NCBI RefSeq assembly: GCF_963678635.1
Contig: NC_087063.1
Coordinates: 36,804,540 to 36,868,539 of the forward strand
Source of the DNA: Symsagittifera roscoffensis
Lineage: Eukaryota; Xenacoelomorpha; Acoela; Convolutidae
Direction: 5' to 3'
DNA length: 64,000 nucleotides
This document shows, in pieces, positions 11,324 through 22,264 of the stretch; within the stretch, counting starts at the first letter, position 1, and the number at the start of each line of letters is the position of its first letter. The translations under genes were made by a program, and so were the position numbers. The notes below the pieces were generated by a model that saw nothing but the letters and a program-made list of their open reading frames with translations, did no database searches and was not told the origin of the DNA.

Positions 11324-11473
11324 GCATTGTATGCAAGAGAACTCATCGTAATAAAATTTGCTGCTCTGTAGCTCGCCACATGAGACATGGATGTAAGCTT
11401 TTCAAATGATACACCATATGCCTCCTTTTTGGAGGTGGCTTTTGCAAATATGGCAGTGCGTTTGATCGGGCAT
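11324..11473 (-). pseudogene. PHD-like zinc finger just upstream of the RT, one ligand lost to TGA
   Basis: From Met at 11473 the minus strand reads C7-x2-C10-x10-C21-x2-TGA24-x4-H29-x2-C32-x14-C47-x2-C50. That is the C4-H-C3 spacing of PHD fingers with the fourth Cys codon position occupied by TGA. Visible residues include CHICKSHLQKGGIW and KAYIHVSC. About 15 codons after the last Cys, the reading reaches the RT region in a compatible order, so both belong to one element. PHD fingers occur in ORFs of some non-LTR retroelements. Placement this close to the RT, without an intervening endonuclease, is unusual or reflects deletion. Confidence 0.6.
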
Positions 11474-11833
11474 AATTTGGCAGCGAGGAGGTGGTGAATA
11501 TAATGGTGAATATATACAAGTTAGCTGAGCGAGCAATAAACTGAAGATTTTATTACCATAAAAAGAAAAATGAATACCATCTTTACAAAACATATTAGCA
11601 CTAAAATCAACGTTTAGAATGGGGGAAAAATTCGGATTCTTGAGTGGTAAAATGTACTAATAAGGCGAAACAAAATGTTAGTTGGAGCACCAAGTTTTCT
11701 GTTTGTGAAGACATTATTCGCAGAGAGGATGATTTTGGGGATAATTAGCACAATTAGGTTAAACTTATGAATTACCAAAATTATTAAGAATCTCCAATCA
11801 TTAGCAAAGTCTGAAACCGTAGATGAGTTATCA
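11474..11833. other. No gene seen
   Basis: A/T-rich sequence between the PHD-like finger and a GC-richer patch. The minus-strand frame into the finger is open back to 11593, but its sequence (Phe/Leu/Tyr-rich) looks non-coding. Confidence 0.4.
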
Positions 11834-12385
11834 TTAAATCCGGCTACTATAGTAACACAGTTTAGTTTCTGCGAGGGTTAGCGCGAGACAGTAGCGGCAA
11901 GGTAGGCTAGTTTTGCACCTCCGTACGAGTGAACCGTGGCTCCGACATCTTTGGGGCTGCAGTACTTGGTCCTTGAGGTTCCTATTACCAGTTTCCTGCT
12001 CCACTTGGGTAGCCACTTCGGCCTGTACTTCGGCACGGTCATTCACTAAACAGGGTACAAAAGAAGCAAAACCAGAGAAAGAAGAGAGTGTAAATGGATT
12101 GTAGAGAAATAGATTTAAAAAAAAAACAAATAACAAAAAAAGTGAAAGCAATACAATCTGTTTTTTTATGAGTGGAGGTTCCGGCGGGGACTTTCGGGTA
12201 GAGGGAGAGTGTCGCTGCTTGTCGAGCGTGTCTCTAAAATCCCGTACCGGGCCTTCTTCTTGCAAGCGTACCGTTATGAGCGTATCATATCGCATGAAAC
12301 TATTTATTAAGTTTCTCACAACAATTAGGCTAATTAGATTTAGTGAAAGAAAAATTGCTTCAGCTTGGTTTTGAGTGAAAAACAT
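11834..12385 (-). other. Unrecognised 183-codon open frame, possibly exon-like patches
   Basis: Long open frame on the minus strand. Two parts are richer in G+C than their surroundings: 12165-12300 (EEGPVRDFRDTLDKQ, STRKSPPEPP) and 11880-12060 (VEQETGNRNLKDQVLQPQR). The middle is a low-complexity Leu/Phe stretch of the kind read from A/T-rich intron-like DNA. On the minus strand tttgtaccctgtttag precedes the second patch and could be a 3' splice site. I recognise no domain. It could be two exons of an unknown gene, transposon debris, or chance. Confidence 0.25.
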
Positions 12386-12905
12386 TTTGAGAAGACATCC
12401 AAATCCAATTTCGCTGATATGTTATTGTATGACTTGACGACGCTGGCAGAATATGATCTTTCTGATGACTTTCTGCAATAACTTGCTGTGTAGACTAATT
12501 TTACCTTGTTCTCAGATCGCAAACCAGATCATGTTGGCAGGGACAAACAGACAAATTGTGACATTCGCCCGGAAGTACACATCGACGGAAAATGAAGCTA
12601 GGTTATGAAACGACTGGCTAGGGTCTAAACACAGCTTCACATGCTTTTAACCGTCTCTACCAAAGCCAGTTCTAAGTGTGTTCCTTATACATCGAGTCGA
12701 CAAAATCATTATTCTTTTTGGTCTATCGGCCAGAACGCGCAGATTAACTTAGTTACATGCAAAATAATGAGCTCTTGGCTGGGTCTCAGTATCCTCAGAC
12801 CACGAGGTCACTCCTAAAAACAGGGCTACTACTTTTTTGTTATATTACAATCGTTTTTGTTCCGTAGATGAAAATCATCATTTCCATCAAAAATGAATCA
12901 ACCTT

Positions 12906-13276
12906 TTCCCTCAACTCCTAGATTCTCGAAATTTGATGTTATTTATTTCAATTCAGTGCATATCCGGAAGCTAAAAGTTGATGAAATACAGTTTCAGTTT
13001 GTTTCCTTCCCCAGACCCTTCCGGCTTTCTGGAATCCGGATGAAGAGCGGTCTTGTCGTCCTTCTGGAAGGGTGGTAAAATCCTCCCGATACCCTTCCCG
13101 ATTCTGATGTTATTTAATTCATTTCAGGACATATCCGGAAGCTAAAAATTGTTAAAATACAGTTTCAGTTTCCTTCCCGAGACCCTTCCGGATTTCTGCA
13201 ATCCGGATGAAGAGCGGTCTTGCCGTCCTTCTGAAAGGGTGGTAAAATCCTCCCAATACCCTTCCGGAGTCTCGGG
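12906..13276. repeat. Two tandem copies of a ~171-bp GC-richer unit
   Basis: gatgttattta at 12935 and 13106, catatccggaagctaaaa, cccttccgg, and ggatgaagagcggtcttg all recur at a spacing of ~171 bp with about 10% divergence. No coding potential is evident. The short plus-strand frame at 12893-13078 runs over the unit and is probably incidental. Confidence 0.8.
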
Positions 13277-14416
13277 AATTGTTCGGTAACGCTTGTACAG
13301 CTACAATCGTTACAATTCGGACAGCTTCATTTGTAATCTCAATCGTTAATACTGTTGTGTCTTCGTGAAATACTTTCTGTTCTGCTCTATTTGCGAAAAT
13401 CTTCGTTATGTCTTTCGCACATTTTCATTTAATGCAAAGTTTCAAGATCCTGACGTGTCTTTATTTCAGAACGAACTATTAAAATTTATTTGTCACTTCA
13501 AATTGACCTTTCCTGTTTCGTCAAATTGTACGTTTAGCACAGTAAATTTATCAAAACTGCCAATTTTCCCACTCCGACGTCACAATAAAAAATCGATCCT
13601 GCCATGCATTTTGGCGCCATTCTGATCAAATGTCACATGCTCCCCGGAGAGCCCGGTCAATGTCCTCATTGAGTTTCGTGGTATTCATTAAAATGGTACT
13701 GTGCCATCGAACAGAATTCACAAAATGCATGAAATCACTTTTATCCACATCAAATCGAGAAACTGCAGAACACAAATGGCATCATACTACATTGTTATAG
13801 CCTTCTATCTTTATTCACTAGTCTGCTTTTTGAGGATGTGATTCAAGATAACACATTTTTTTTGAGTTTTAGTACCATGATCTTGATTTAATACTTCTTC
13901 TCCTAGGTTTAAAAGGTGTTGGGACGCAGGACAATCCTGCCAACCAACAAACTAAAATTTTCCTACTATCCTTCCTCTCTTCGAAAATTTAGTTGTTTTT
14001 GGTCCTGAATAAAATAATTAAGAAATTCGGTGGCTAGAAGGAACAATGAAATAACCTCCTTCTTCAAGAGATTACTCAAGACCTTCATATCACCACAAAG
14101 TGATCAGTCATCTTAGTTGATTAAAAACAATCATGCAGGCTAGAATATTTAATATACTTCTCAATCAAGCCTCTCTAAACAAACATTCGGTGTCTCTAGA
14201 GCCACTAATTAAAATTACAAAATAAATATAAAAATGCTACAAATTCTCAAAATCAAAAATCAACCAAAAGTTTTTCTTTTATTCAGTTTCAATTGCAAGC
14301 TTAGTTGCTTGGTTTCTCATTTGAGTTTTTCTCACACAAAACAATTCAAACTTATCTTCTTATTTACTTCTTCGTTCATTTCTTTCTTTTGATCTGCATC
14401 GTTTAGAAGTTCTAAA
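13277..14416. other. No recognised gene
   Basis: Unique in the window. The plus-strand frame 13365-13625 (86 codons, four Cys) has no recognisable motif and A/T-rich-type composition. From 13870 on the sequence is A/T-rich with none of the retroelement motifs seen elsewhere. The block ends where X sequence resumes. Confidence 0.4.
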
Positions 14417-14494
14417 GACATCACCATGTTTGTGGCAATTAATGGCATGTGAACTCATCATGTGTCAAAATGATGTTTGTCCAAATTCGTTTTC
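14417..14494 (+). repeat. 78-bp direct repeat, right member
   Basis: Partner of 10153-10230. X sequence continues uninterrupted to the right of this member (14495-14723), so this is the resumption point of X copy 3. Confidence 0.8.
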
Positions 14495-14723
14495 TTGACG
14501 CCTCCGACATGGTTCTACTTCCATCATTACTCGGTGGATTTCGCTGATCCTTTTTGCTAGTGACTTTCAAAATCGCATATTTTCCCACTAGCATATCCCA
14601 TGAACTTGTTTCCCAGAATCGGTTCTAACTCATTTTTGGTTCTTCCGGGAACTGCGGCAAACATTTTACATAGCAACTCGCAAGATTTTGCATACACAAA
14701 TTTCATACCATCCGGGAGATGTG
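14495..14723 (-). pseudogene. X family, far-distal part, copy 3
   Basis: Minus-strand patches LLCKMFAAVPGRTKNELEPI and GNKFMGYASGKICDFESH match 18760-18910 of copy 4. The reading ends at the element T insertion point (GATGTG at 14718-14723). An internal deletion relative to copy 4 removes the segment around SAATYFNAVDDSDEIH. Product unrecognised. Confidence 0.45.
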
Positions 14724-15141
14724 AGTAGTATATGTTGGGGCAGTTCAGCCGGGGGGGGGGGTGCGGACCCCCATGTATTAACATAGGCTATAGAGTATCC
14801 GGTCCGCACCCTATGTATTAACATAGGCTATAGTTTTCCCAATGTATTAAGATAGGGAATAGATTTCCTATGTATTAAGATAGGGAATAGGTTTACCATT
14901 ATTAAGATGGTAAGGTTTCAGATGGTAAGTTTCAGAAACCATCTGAAACCTTACCATCTTAATAATGGTAAACCTATTCCCTATCTTAATACATAGGAAA
15001 TCTATTCCCTATCTTAATACATTGGGAAAACTATAGCCTATGTTAATACATAGGGTGCGGACCGGATACTCTATAGCCTATGTTAATACATGGGGGTCCG
15101 CAACCCCCCCCCCCGGCTGAACTTCCCCAACATATACTACT
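14724..15141. mobile_element. 418-bp palindromic foldback derivative of element T
   Basis: Arms 14724-14925 and 14939-15141 are inverted repeats of ~202 bp. I count about two differences, in the C-run and one base near each end, around a 13-nt spacer. The termini are AGTAGTATATGTTGGGG and its complement. The element is flanked by GATGTG at 14718-14723 and 15142-15147. The uninterrupted site with a single GATGTG is at 18923-18928 in X copy 4. The arms hold the minisatellite-like block and G/C-runs. The left arm extends into the spacer with sequence that adjoins the arm in copies 1 and 2. It carries no ORF, so movement would need a transposase in trans. Confidence 0.85.
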
Positions 15142-16778
15142 GATGTGCCTATCTCGGAGACAACGGGAATACGGCTTTTGGTGTTTTTTTTTTCGGGAAT
15201 GCGCCTTCTTTCAATACAACCATTATATCGCCTATTGCTTCCAAAATGTCTTTTATTGCTAGCCACACTGCATCTCCCGCCCTTGAAGGCTCCCTGAGTC
15301 TGCTCAGGGAACCCCTACTACGCAAGTGATTGTTTTTATACCGGCGAGAACACGATTGTTATCGGGTTCATTTCAGTTTGTCGTTGAACTCCGATCGGCA
15401 TTGATACAGACTGAATCAAATTCAGGTCAGTTCCCGCCAGCATTATTACGTGAGGCCAAAAAAAGGACTAAGAAGTATGCACAAAGTCGGAGCTCGCAAC
15501 CACTAATATCTTAGTTTTCTTCATTTCTACCTTGTCATATGCCGCGAAGATAATGAGTCTCGTCTATTCGAAATCTCAGCCCGCCGTATCTTTCGACATC
15601 AGCTTCTTGGGCCACTGATTTTGGATAAGCTCTTTCTTTCACGTGAGCTATACATCTTCACATGTTGTCCTATTGGTGCTCTAAATGTCAGAAATCTTCG
15701 TGGCCTCTCTTCTCTATTTTGTTTGCCATGGTTCATTCGTACGTCCTGTAAGCATAATGCTGTATTGGAGCTAAAGTTGATTCCGGCTGCTACCAACCAG
15801 TCCACTCCCAACATCGAGTAAAGTCCGTTCACGGAGAGTTTTGTCCCATTTTCAACATCCTCATCACATTGGATGCAAATTTTTTTGTTTGATGTTCAAC
15901 TTCATCAGGTTTTGTTTATAAACGTGCCAGGGGAAGGTATGGGTCTCGAGCACATCAAAGAAATTCTGTCAGGACGGCGTTCCTCCCCGCTATTGGATTG
16001 ATGGGTCCCAATCTCCGTCGAGGATGAATGGTCCTCCTCACTGGTGCTTCGCTTAGTCGATCAAACATGTCTGACCTCTGCCTTTGTTCGCTCGAGCTCT
16101 GAGGCACCTGTGCTGTGGCACTGCTGGGACTGATCCAAGTTGTGTCTCCAGATTAGGAGGCACGAAGGTCGAGATTGCCGGCACGTTCGTGGCTTCTTCC
16201 ACTCTAAGTACTCCTATATCAAAGAATTCGACCTGCAACTCATCTAATAGCTCCTGGAAGACACGAATCATCCAGCCTTGTCCTTCTATGCTGTCAAAGT
16301 TTATCCCATCAGTGGTGAATCTGGCCTGATCCATAGCTCTCAGCTCATGTTCTAAGTCCATCAAGATCATTTGTCCAGCATTGCGACTTGCAAGATTTCG
16401 CGCAGAATGTTATTCCATCTGATGACCTTTTCATTTTGCCATCTTCCAATAGACGATAGCGTCCTCGTGCTCACCGGTATGGTGCAAATGGTAAGTACAT
16501 CGCTCTTAAACTTCTGCCATAGCGTGGTGAATAGTCATACCATCATCGACTCCCACTGCGCTTCTTCTTCGTCTGAGCTCCTGGAGACGTTGTTTGTGCC
16601 TATCCCGAGCGGCGGTTGCTGCAAGTTCATTGCTGGACTCCGCGTCGATTGGTTAAAACACGCTCGCATGTCCCTATCTGGAACTCCTGTGAAGTCGTTC
16701 TCAATCAAGTTGTTCTTCTGTATGTCAAATACGCGGGACACTTTCTTCATGGGCATCATTTTAGTGAGGAGACCTTGA
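15142..16778 (-). pseudogene. X family, copy 3
   Basis: Same order of patches as copy 1. GLYSMLGVDWLVAAGINF sits in a 77-codon frame at 15599-15832 that lacks about 57 nt present in copies 1 and 2 (…tcctgtaagcataatg…). QGWMIRVFQELLDELQVEFF is near 16240. MMPMKKVSRVFDIQK is at 16759. The copy is a few percent diverged from copies 1 and 2. An extra CTGTG near 16112 changes the frame of the Pro/Arg tail. Confidence 0.45.
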
Positions 16779-17216
16779 AATTGTTGTGTTCGAATGTGAT
16801 GTTGTATGTCTGATCTTGAGGATATATCTATCGATTGTTAGTCTATATTTGGGTTACGAGCAATTGCTTTTGTACTTTCTGGTGAGATTTTTTTTATGGT
16901 GGAATGAGAGTAGGGTATGGAGTTATAAGATAATATTTATCCTCGTTTGGGTTTAACTGTATTACATTGTGGCTATTTTTAGTGCCACATGGGACAGCTG
17001 TATATCAAAAAGTTGTACGTCTTGAAAAAGTATGATCAAAATACAATTGTAGAACATAGAGTTTCTTTTATAACATTTTGTATTATCTTCAAAAACGTAC
17101 ACTGATGATAAGTTTTTAGTATACATGTAGTACCAGAGAATGATTCCTTCGTAGTCATGTTGGCTCTAAACTATGGCATCAGTCGTCTTCTGGATCACAT
17201 TTTCTGTATTTCATCG
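16779..17216 (-). pseudogene. Env-like C-terminal fragment, copy 3
   Basis: Matches 4188-4640 with substitutions and a small deletion near 17047. It ends abruptly at 17216, where Ty3-type pol sequence begins (…catcgga / gtgttttattacc…). Confidence 0.4.
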
Positions 17217-18546
17217 GAGTGTTTTATTACCTTAAATTGTGATATCTGCTAATGTAGGTTTTGTTTAATACTTATGCCAAGATTCAAGTTGTCTAATTAC
17301 AGGGTCAAAGTTTTGGTAATTTTGAAATAATTCTAGTGTTTTTTTCCTGTAACTGGTAGAAAAATGTTTTGAGTTTCGATTTTTGAGAGAAGTAATTTAT
17401 CTAAGGGGTCTTTTAAATAACATTTTTTTTGTTTATAGTGTATTTCAAATTTAAATCTGAAGAACCTGTTAAATTTATACTTTCTGTTTAGTTTTTATTT
17501 TCTATTAAAGTGAATAGGTTTATCCTTTATAATTTTAGCTTAGGTGAGTTTTGGTGTGAGTTGTTTTTGATCCATGATGAGTATGGTATTGGTTTAAATG
17601 TAGATTTTCCTAATAGAGCTAATTCGTAAAGTTTATTTTGGCAATCAAGTTATAAAAGAATTAAACCATTATGTTTTCGGTTACAAGTCAAATTAAATTT
17701 TGTGTGTTGTCAGGATCGGTTTTTATTGCATATTTGCATTCCAATCGTGGTGATGTAACGTCTTTTACAAGGAAAACTTTATATTTTCTGGTATTTATAC
17801 GGTTGTTTTCCTTGTTAGTAGTTCAAGTGGTGTGTTTCGACTAAGTGTGTCTGGATATTGATCTAATATTCAAACATTTCGTGTTTTGTTTGTGATTGTA
17901 TAAAAACATCGTCTATATATGTGATAACATTCTTACTGAGAATGAGTGGTCGGAAAATTTTGAACATAAAGGCTGAAAAAGCAGCTCGTCCTATGAAATT
18001 TCCATCAAATTTTCTACTAACTTCGTTTTGTTGGTTTCCAATAACGAACTGAGGTAGGCGTTGTGATTGTTCATCTAATTGCATTTGATTAAAAGCGCTG
18101 TTCATGTCAGCTGTCATATAATATTGTCTAATTATTTTAATTAAAATTACCTGGATTGGTTCTATGGGCCAATTACATTTAGATTCATCAATTAGTGAAT
18201 TGAGAAATCTTGCGTCTAAAACAATTTTCAGTGATTCTGCTTCAGCGCGAACGGTTACAGGGTTCATGAAAGTGTGTCTTTTTGGTTGTACTTCTCTAAT
18301 TACTGGTGAGATAATTTCATATTGTTCCAGAATGTCTTGTAATCTATTTAATTTGTCTTGTAAGCGAATTGGTACTTTACTTGCTTGCTGCTTTTTAAAA
18401 ACTGCATCAGGTTTATGAGGTAGGTGTGATGGTGAATTTATTTTTCCAACTTCAAAATTAGATGTAGCATAAGCCAGTAGGTATTTTAGTAACGGTTCTG
18501 CTAATTAATCAAACTTGTTGATTAATTTGAGACTGTTGAAAATTGA
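17217..18546 (-). pseudogene. pol: Ty3/gypsy-type pol fragment (RT), isolated copy P1
   Basis: The minus-strand frame 17863-18267 reads VLDARFLNSLIDESKCNWPI, then TADMNSAFNQM (RT motif A, catalytic Asp), FVIGNQQNEV (motif B region) and ITYIDDVFIQSQTK (motif C, YIDD). This is a clear Ty3-type RT palm. An N-terminal RT segment lies at 18300-18540 with stops. Just after the RT, at about 17870, the sequence jumps to the segment that normally follows RNase H, the same internal deletion as in the copies at 25325 and 30485. No LTRs flank it. It matches 24751-26022 closely, so it is a fragment transferred between X copies 3 and 4. Confidence 0.88.
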
Positions 18547-19614
18547 TCTCCAGAGTCCCTGCTCAACCCCAGATTACTTTGCCCAGGACATTACCATGTT
18601 TGTGTCAATTAATGGCATATGAACTCATCATGTGTCAAAATGATGTTCGTCCAAATTCGTTTTCCTGACGCCTCCAACAGTGGTTTTACTTCCATCATTA
18701 CTCGGTGGATTTCGTCACTATCGTCTACTGCATTAAAATATGTTGCTGCTGATCCTTTTTGCTTGTGACTTTCGAAGTCGCATATTTTCCCACTAGCATA
18801 TCCCATGAATTTGTTTCCCAGAAAGGGCTCTAACTCATTTTTGGCTCTTCCCGGAACTGCGGCAAACATTTTACATTGCAACTCGTAAGATTTTGCATAC
18901 AATAACTTCATACCATCCGGGAGATGTGCCTATCTCGGAGACAACGGGAATACATATTTGGTGTTTTTTTCGGGAATGCGCCTTCTTTCAACACATCCAT
19001 TATATCGCCCATTGCTTCCAAACTGTCTTTTATTGCTGACCACACTGCATCTTCCGCCCTTGTAGGCTCCCTGAGTCTGCTCAGGAAACCCCAAGACCTG
19101 CAACTCATCTAATAGCTCCTGGAAGACACGAATCATCCAGCCTTGTCCTTCTATGCTGTCAAAATATATCCCATCAGTGGTGAATCTGGCCTGATCCATA
19201 GCTCTCAGCTCATTTTCTAAGTCCATCAAGATCATTCGTGCAGCATTGCGACTTGCCAGATTTGTTATTCCATCTGATGAGCCTTTCATTTTGCCATATT
19301 CCAATAGGCGATAGCGTCCTCGTGTTCACCGGTATGGTGCAAAAAGTCAGTACCGCGCTCTTCAACTTCTGCAATAGCGTAGTGAATAGGCATACCATCA
19401 TCGACTCCCACTGCGCTTTTTCTTCGTCTGAGCTCCTGGAGACGTTGTTTGTGCCTATCCTGAGCGGCGGCTGCTGCATGTTCATTGCTGGCCTCCGCGT
19501 CGATTGGTTAAAACACGCTCGCATGTCCCTATCTGGAACTCCTGTGAAGTCGTTCTCAATCAAGTTGTTCTTCTGAATGTCAAATACGCGGCACACTTTC
19601 TTCATGGGCATCAT
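18547..19614 (-). pseudogene. X family, copy 4, without the T insertion
   Basis: Starts near MMPMKKVCRVFDIQK (19614), passes the acidic patch, then QGWMIRVFQELLDELQV at 19095. It jumps (deletion of ~1 kb relative to copy 1) to the REPTRAEDAVWSAIKDSLEA patch. It then continues across the intact GATGTG site to KLLYAKSYELQCKMFAAVPG, GNKFMGYASGKICDFESH and EVKPLLEASGKRIWTN (18609-18911). This is the only copy showing the far-distal part joined to the rest, and it fixes the order of the family. Frameshifts remain. No known domain is recognised. Confidence 0.5.
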
Positions 19615-22264
19615 TTTAGTGAGGAGACCTTGAAATTGTTGTGTTCGAATGTGATGTTGTATATCTGATCTTGAGGATATATCTATCGATTGTAAGTCTA
19701 TATTTGGGTTACGAGCAATTGCTTTTGTACTTTCTGGAGAGAATTTTTTTTATGGTGGAATGAGAGTAGGGTATGGAGTTATAAGATAATATTTATCCTC
19801 GTTTGGGTTTAACTGTATTACATTGTGGCTATTTTCAGTGCCACATGGGACAGCTGTATCTCAAAAAGTTGTACGTCTTGAAAAAGTATGATCAAAATAC
19901 ACTTTATTTTTGTAGAACATAGGGATTCTTTTATAACATTTTATATTATCTTCAAAAGCGTACAATGGTGATAAGTTTTAAGTATACGTGTAGTAACAGA
20001 GAATTTTTCGTTCGTAGTCAATGAAATATGATCTATCGTCTGATAATAAAGATCCTGCATAGGGTTTTTCAATACTGCTAATGCAAGTGATTGTAATATT
20101 TTTGTACGTACAAGTTCACATATGTGATGAACTTTTTCTGTCTCCGATAGTGACATTTCTTGAAAAAACCTACTTATTGTGTAGTCCAGTTTCATATCTA
20201 GGACTATATGAAAATATGTATTATTCATCAGTAAAATTTCTTGTAAACGTGTGCTATCTTCATCTTGTGAGCAAAGTTTTCCACCAAAGTTTCCTGCGTT
20301 TTTCAAAAATGTTACCGGGATATATCATTTTTCATCGTTGCGGTTTTGATTTGGGTGACTTGGGTGTATATTCAGTTTTCCTGTTTTCATGTCAAAACCT
20401 TTTTAGTATTCGACAAGAATTTCTGAATATAATTTTGAAAAGTAGTGTGGTATATTTACCAGCGACTTCTTTTTCAGGGTAATTTTGAAACGTGTTAGTT
20501 TATTTTCCGTAACGTCGATATTTTTATGATCTTGTGGGTTTGATTTTTTCCTATCAGGGTTGATTTTTTCTAACGGAACTGATTCAATAAAATTTTAATG
20601 GTGAAAATTAATCATTCTTGCGTTGATTTTAGCAAATTGAAATGTGGTACATGTGTCTTCAGGGAACCAAACAATGGTTAACTGTGTTCGAGTGGTAGGA
20701 TGGCAATGACTTTCGTCATTTGTACAGGGCAAGCAAATTTCTTGATATAGAATAGTATCACCTTTTAAGTAATGTGTTATTTGTACTTTATCTAATTGAT
20801 TTTTCTAATCGAAAAACATAATTTCTGGTTATCCTTTATTTTTTGTGTCAGCTTCACAATTAGAGGAATTATGAATTCCAATGTGTGGTATTCAATTTTT
20901 GTCATGTAGATCATAAGTTAAACGTCCGTGTGCGCCGTAGATCAGGTATTCAGCGTCTAATTTAATAAGACCTTGTATCTTTTGAGATCTGCTTGATGTG
21001 CAGAGTCTGAGCTGACTTCATAATTTACTTATTTGCGACTTGAGCTTTTATCCGTAGTTAATTTTAATCGTGTTAAATCGTTTTCGCAACATCAGGGTTA
21101 AAATTCAAGAGTCTTTTGATATTACTTTGATAAAAAGAATCGTGATGGAGCCTATTTTTGTTTCAGCGTGAAACTTGAGAGCAATGTAAATTTTTTCTGA
21201 AAAGTTTGCTATGATTTTATATCCGTTTTAAGTGGTAGCTCGAGTGATTGATAAAAATGCTGCTTTTATATTTGTTGATTCTATGTCCTGTGGTTCAGAT
21301 GCGCCTGGAGTTACTTGATTTTTTGCGTACTTATGTAATGTTTTCTGTTGATTTACTTCGCAATCATAATGTATAACTAAAAAGTCTTTCTTGTGGTCCC
21401 GTTCGGTGGAAGTATTTTGATGAGATTTAGGTTCTAAAAGAACAAGGGGGAGAGAGTTTTAAGGAAAAAACTATTAAAAGATACATTTGTAAGATAGTCC
21501 TGAAGGCGGGTTGTAGAATGTTATGTATCCAAAAATTTGTTTGTATATCTATCGTATTTATAGATAAATTCTGTCATGATAAATGGAGGTCGCAAAGTTT
21601 GAGCTGTTATATTTGGTGGAAGTAGAGGTAGTGCGTGATGAACTAAATTATTTATTTCCACTGATATTTCAAATTTGAGTATTATTTTTTCTTGAGTAAG
21701 AATCTGTATATTATCTTCGTATATCTTTGTATATACTTGTGGATGTCGTGTCTATTTTGAAATCGTGTTAGTGTCCAAGTATGTAGTCTACTGCTGTCAA
21801 CGATGTTGACAAAATAGGGGAGCGTTTGCTACGAATGTATTGCAATCTAATCGTAGAGGAATACTGAGCGCTAAAAGTTCACGATATTTGATTTTGGTTG
21901 TTGCTGGGTCGTCTAGTTCAATTAAGGTCTTGTTGGAGGGAAGATTAGATGTTATACGTTGTTTCGTATTGTGGTTTGCTTAGAGGTGCGTGGCCGATTG
22001 CTGGTATCAATGGTTCAGATAATGATGCGAGTCTTTCTTCGAATGCATAGATATTTTCTTGAAAAGAAATGCTTGTAGATGATTGAGATTGATTCGTTTG
22101 GCTATTTGTTGGTGTTGTTACGGGGGTCTTGGAATGTTGTGGTTGGTGGTTGTTGATTAGCAATTATAGAATATTTCGATTTTTTTCCTTTTTTAGTTAA
22201 TTTTATGTTGTTTATAGTGTTCTTCTATAAAAATGATTAGGAGGATGGTTGTTTTCTTATGCAT
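19615..22264 (-). pseudogene. Env-like third ORF, copy B1
   Basis: Follows integrase on the minus strand, where env lies in env-bearing LTR elements. ATG at 22264 opens a signal-peptide-like stretch (MHKKTTILLIIFI) that soon meets a stop. Then come LIPAIGHAPLSKPQYETTYN, a decayed middle with Cys-rich patches (CLPCTNDESHCHP, IVWFPEDTCTTFQF), a well-kept 121-codon frame at 19941-20306 (MNNTYFHIVLDMKLDYTISR, HICELVRTKILQSLALAVL), and the CGTENSHNVIQL / LITPYPTL patches. A TGA lies just before the kept frame and is shared by all copies. This copy alone also has a TAA near 20405. A glycoprotein role is inferred from position, Cys pattern and the signal-like start. It runs directly into X sequence. 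Confidence 0.45.

Noticed and set aside
11399-11404. Selenocysteine recoding at the TGA in the PHD-like finger
   Set aside because: The neighbouring RT has several other inactivating lesions, so a simple nonsense mutation is far more likely. No SECIS-like structure was identified.
17217-18546. LTRs flanking the P1 or other pol copies
   Set aside because: No direct repeats of LTR length with TG...CA ends were found around any pol copy. The repeats seen are internal duplications.
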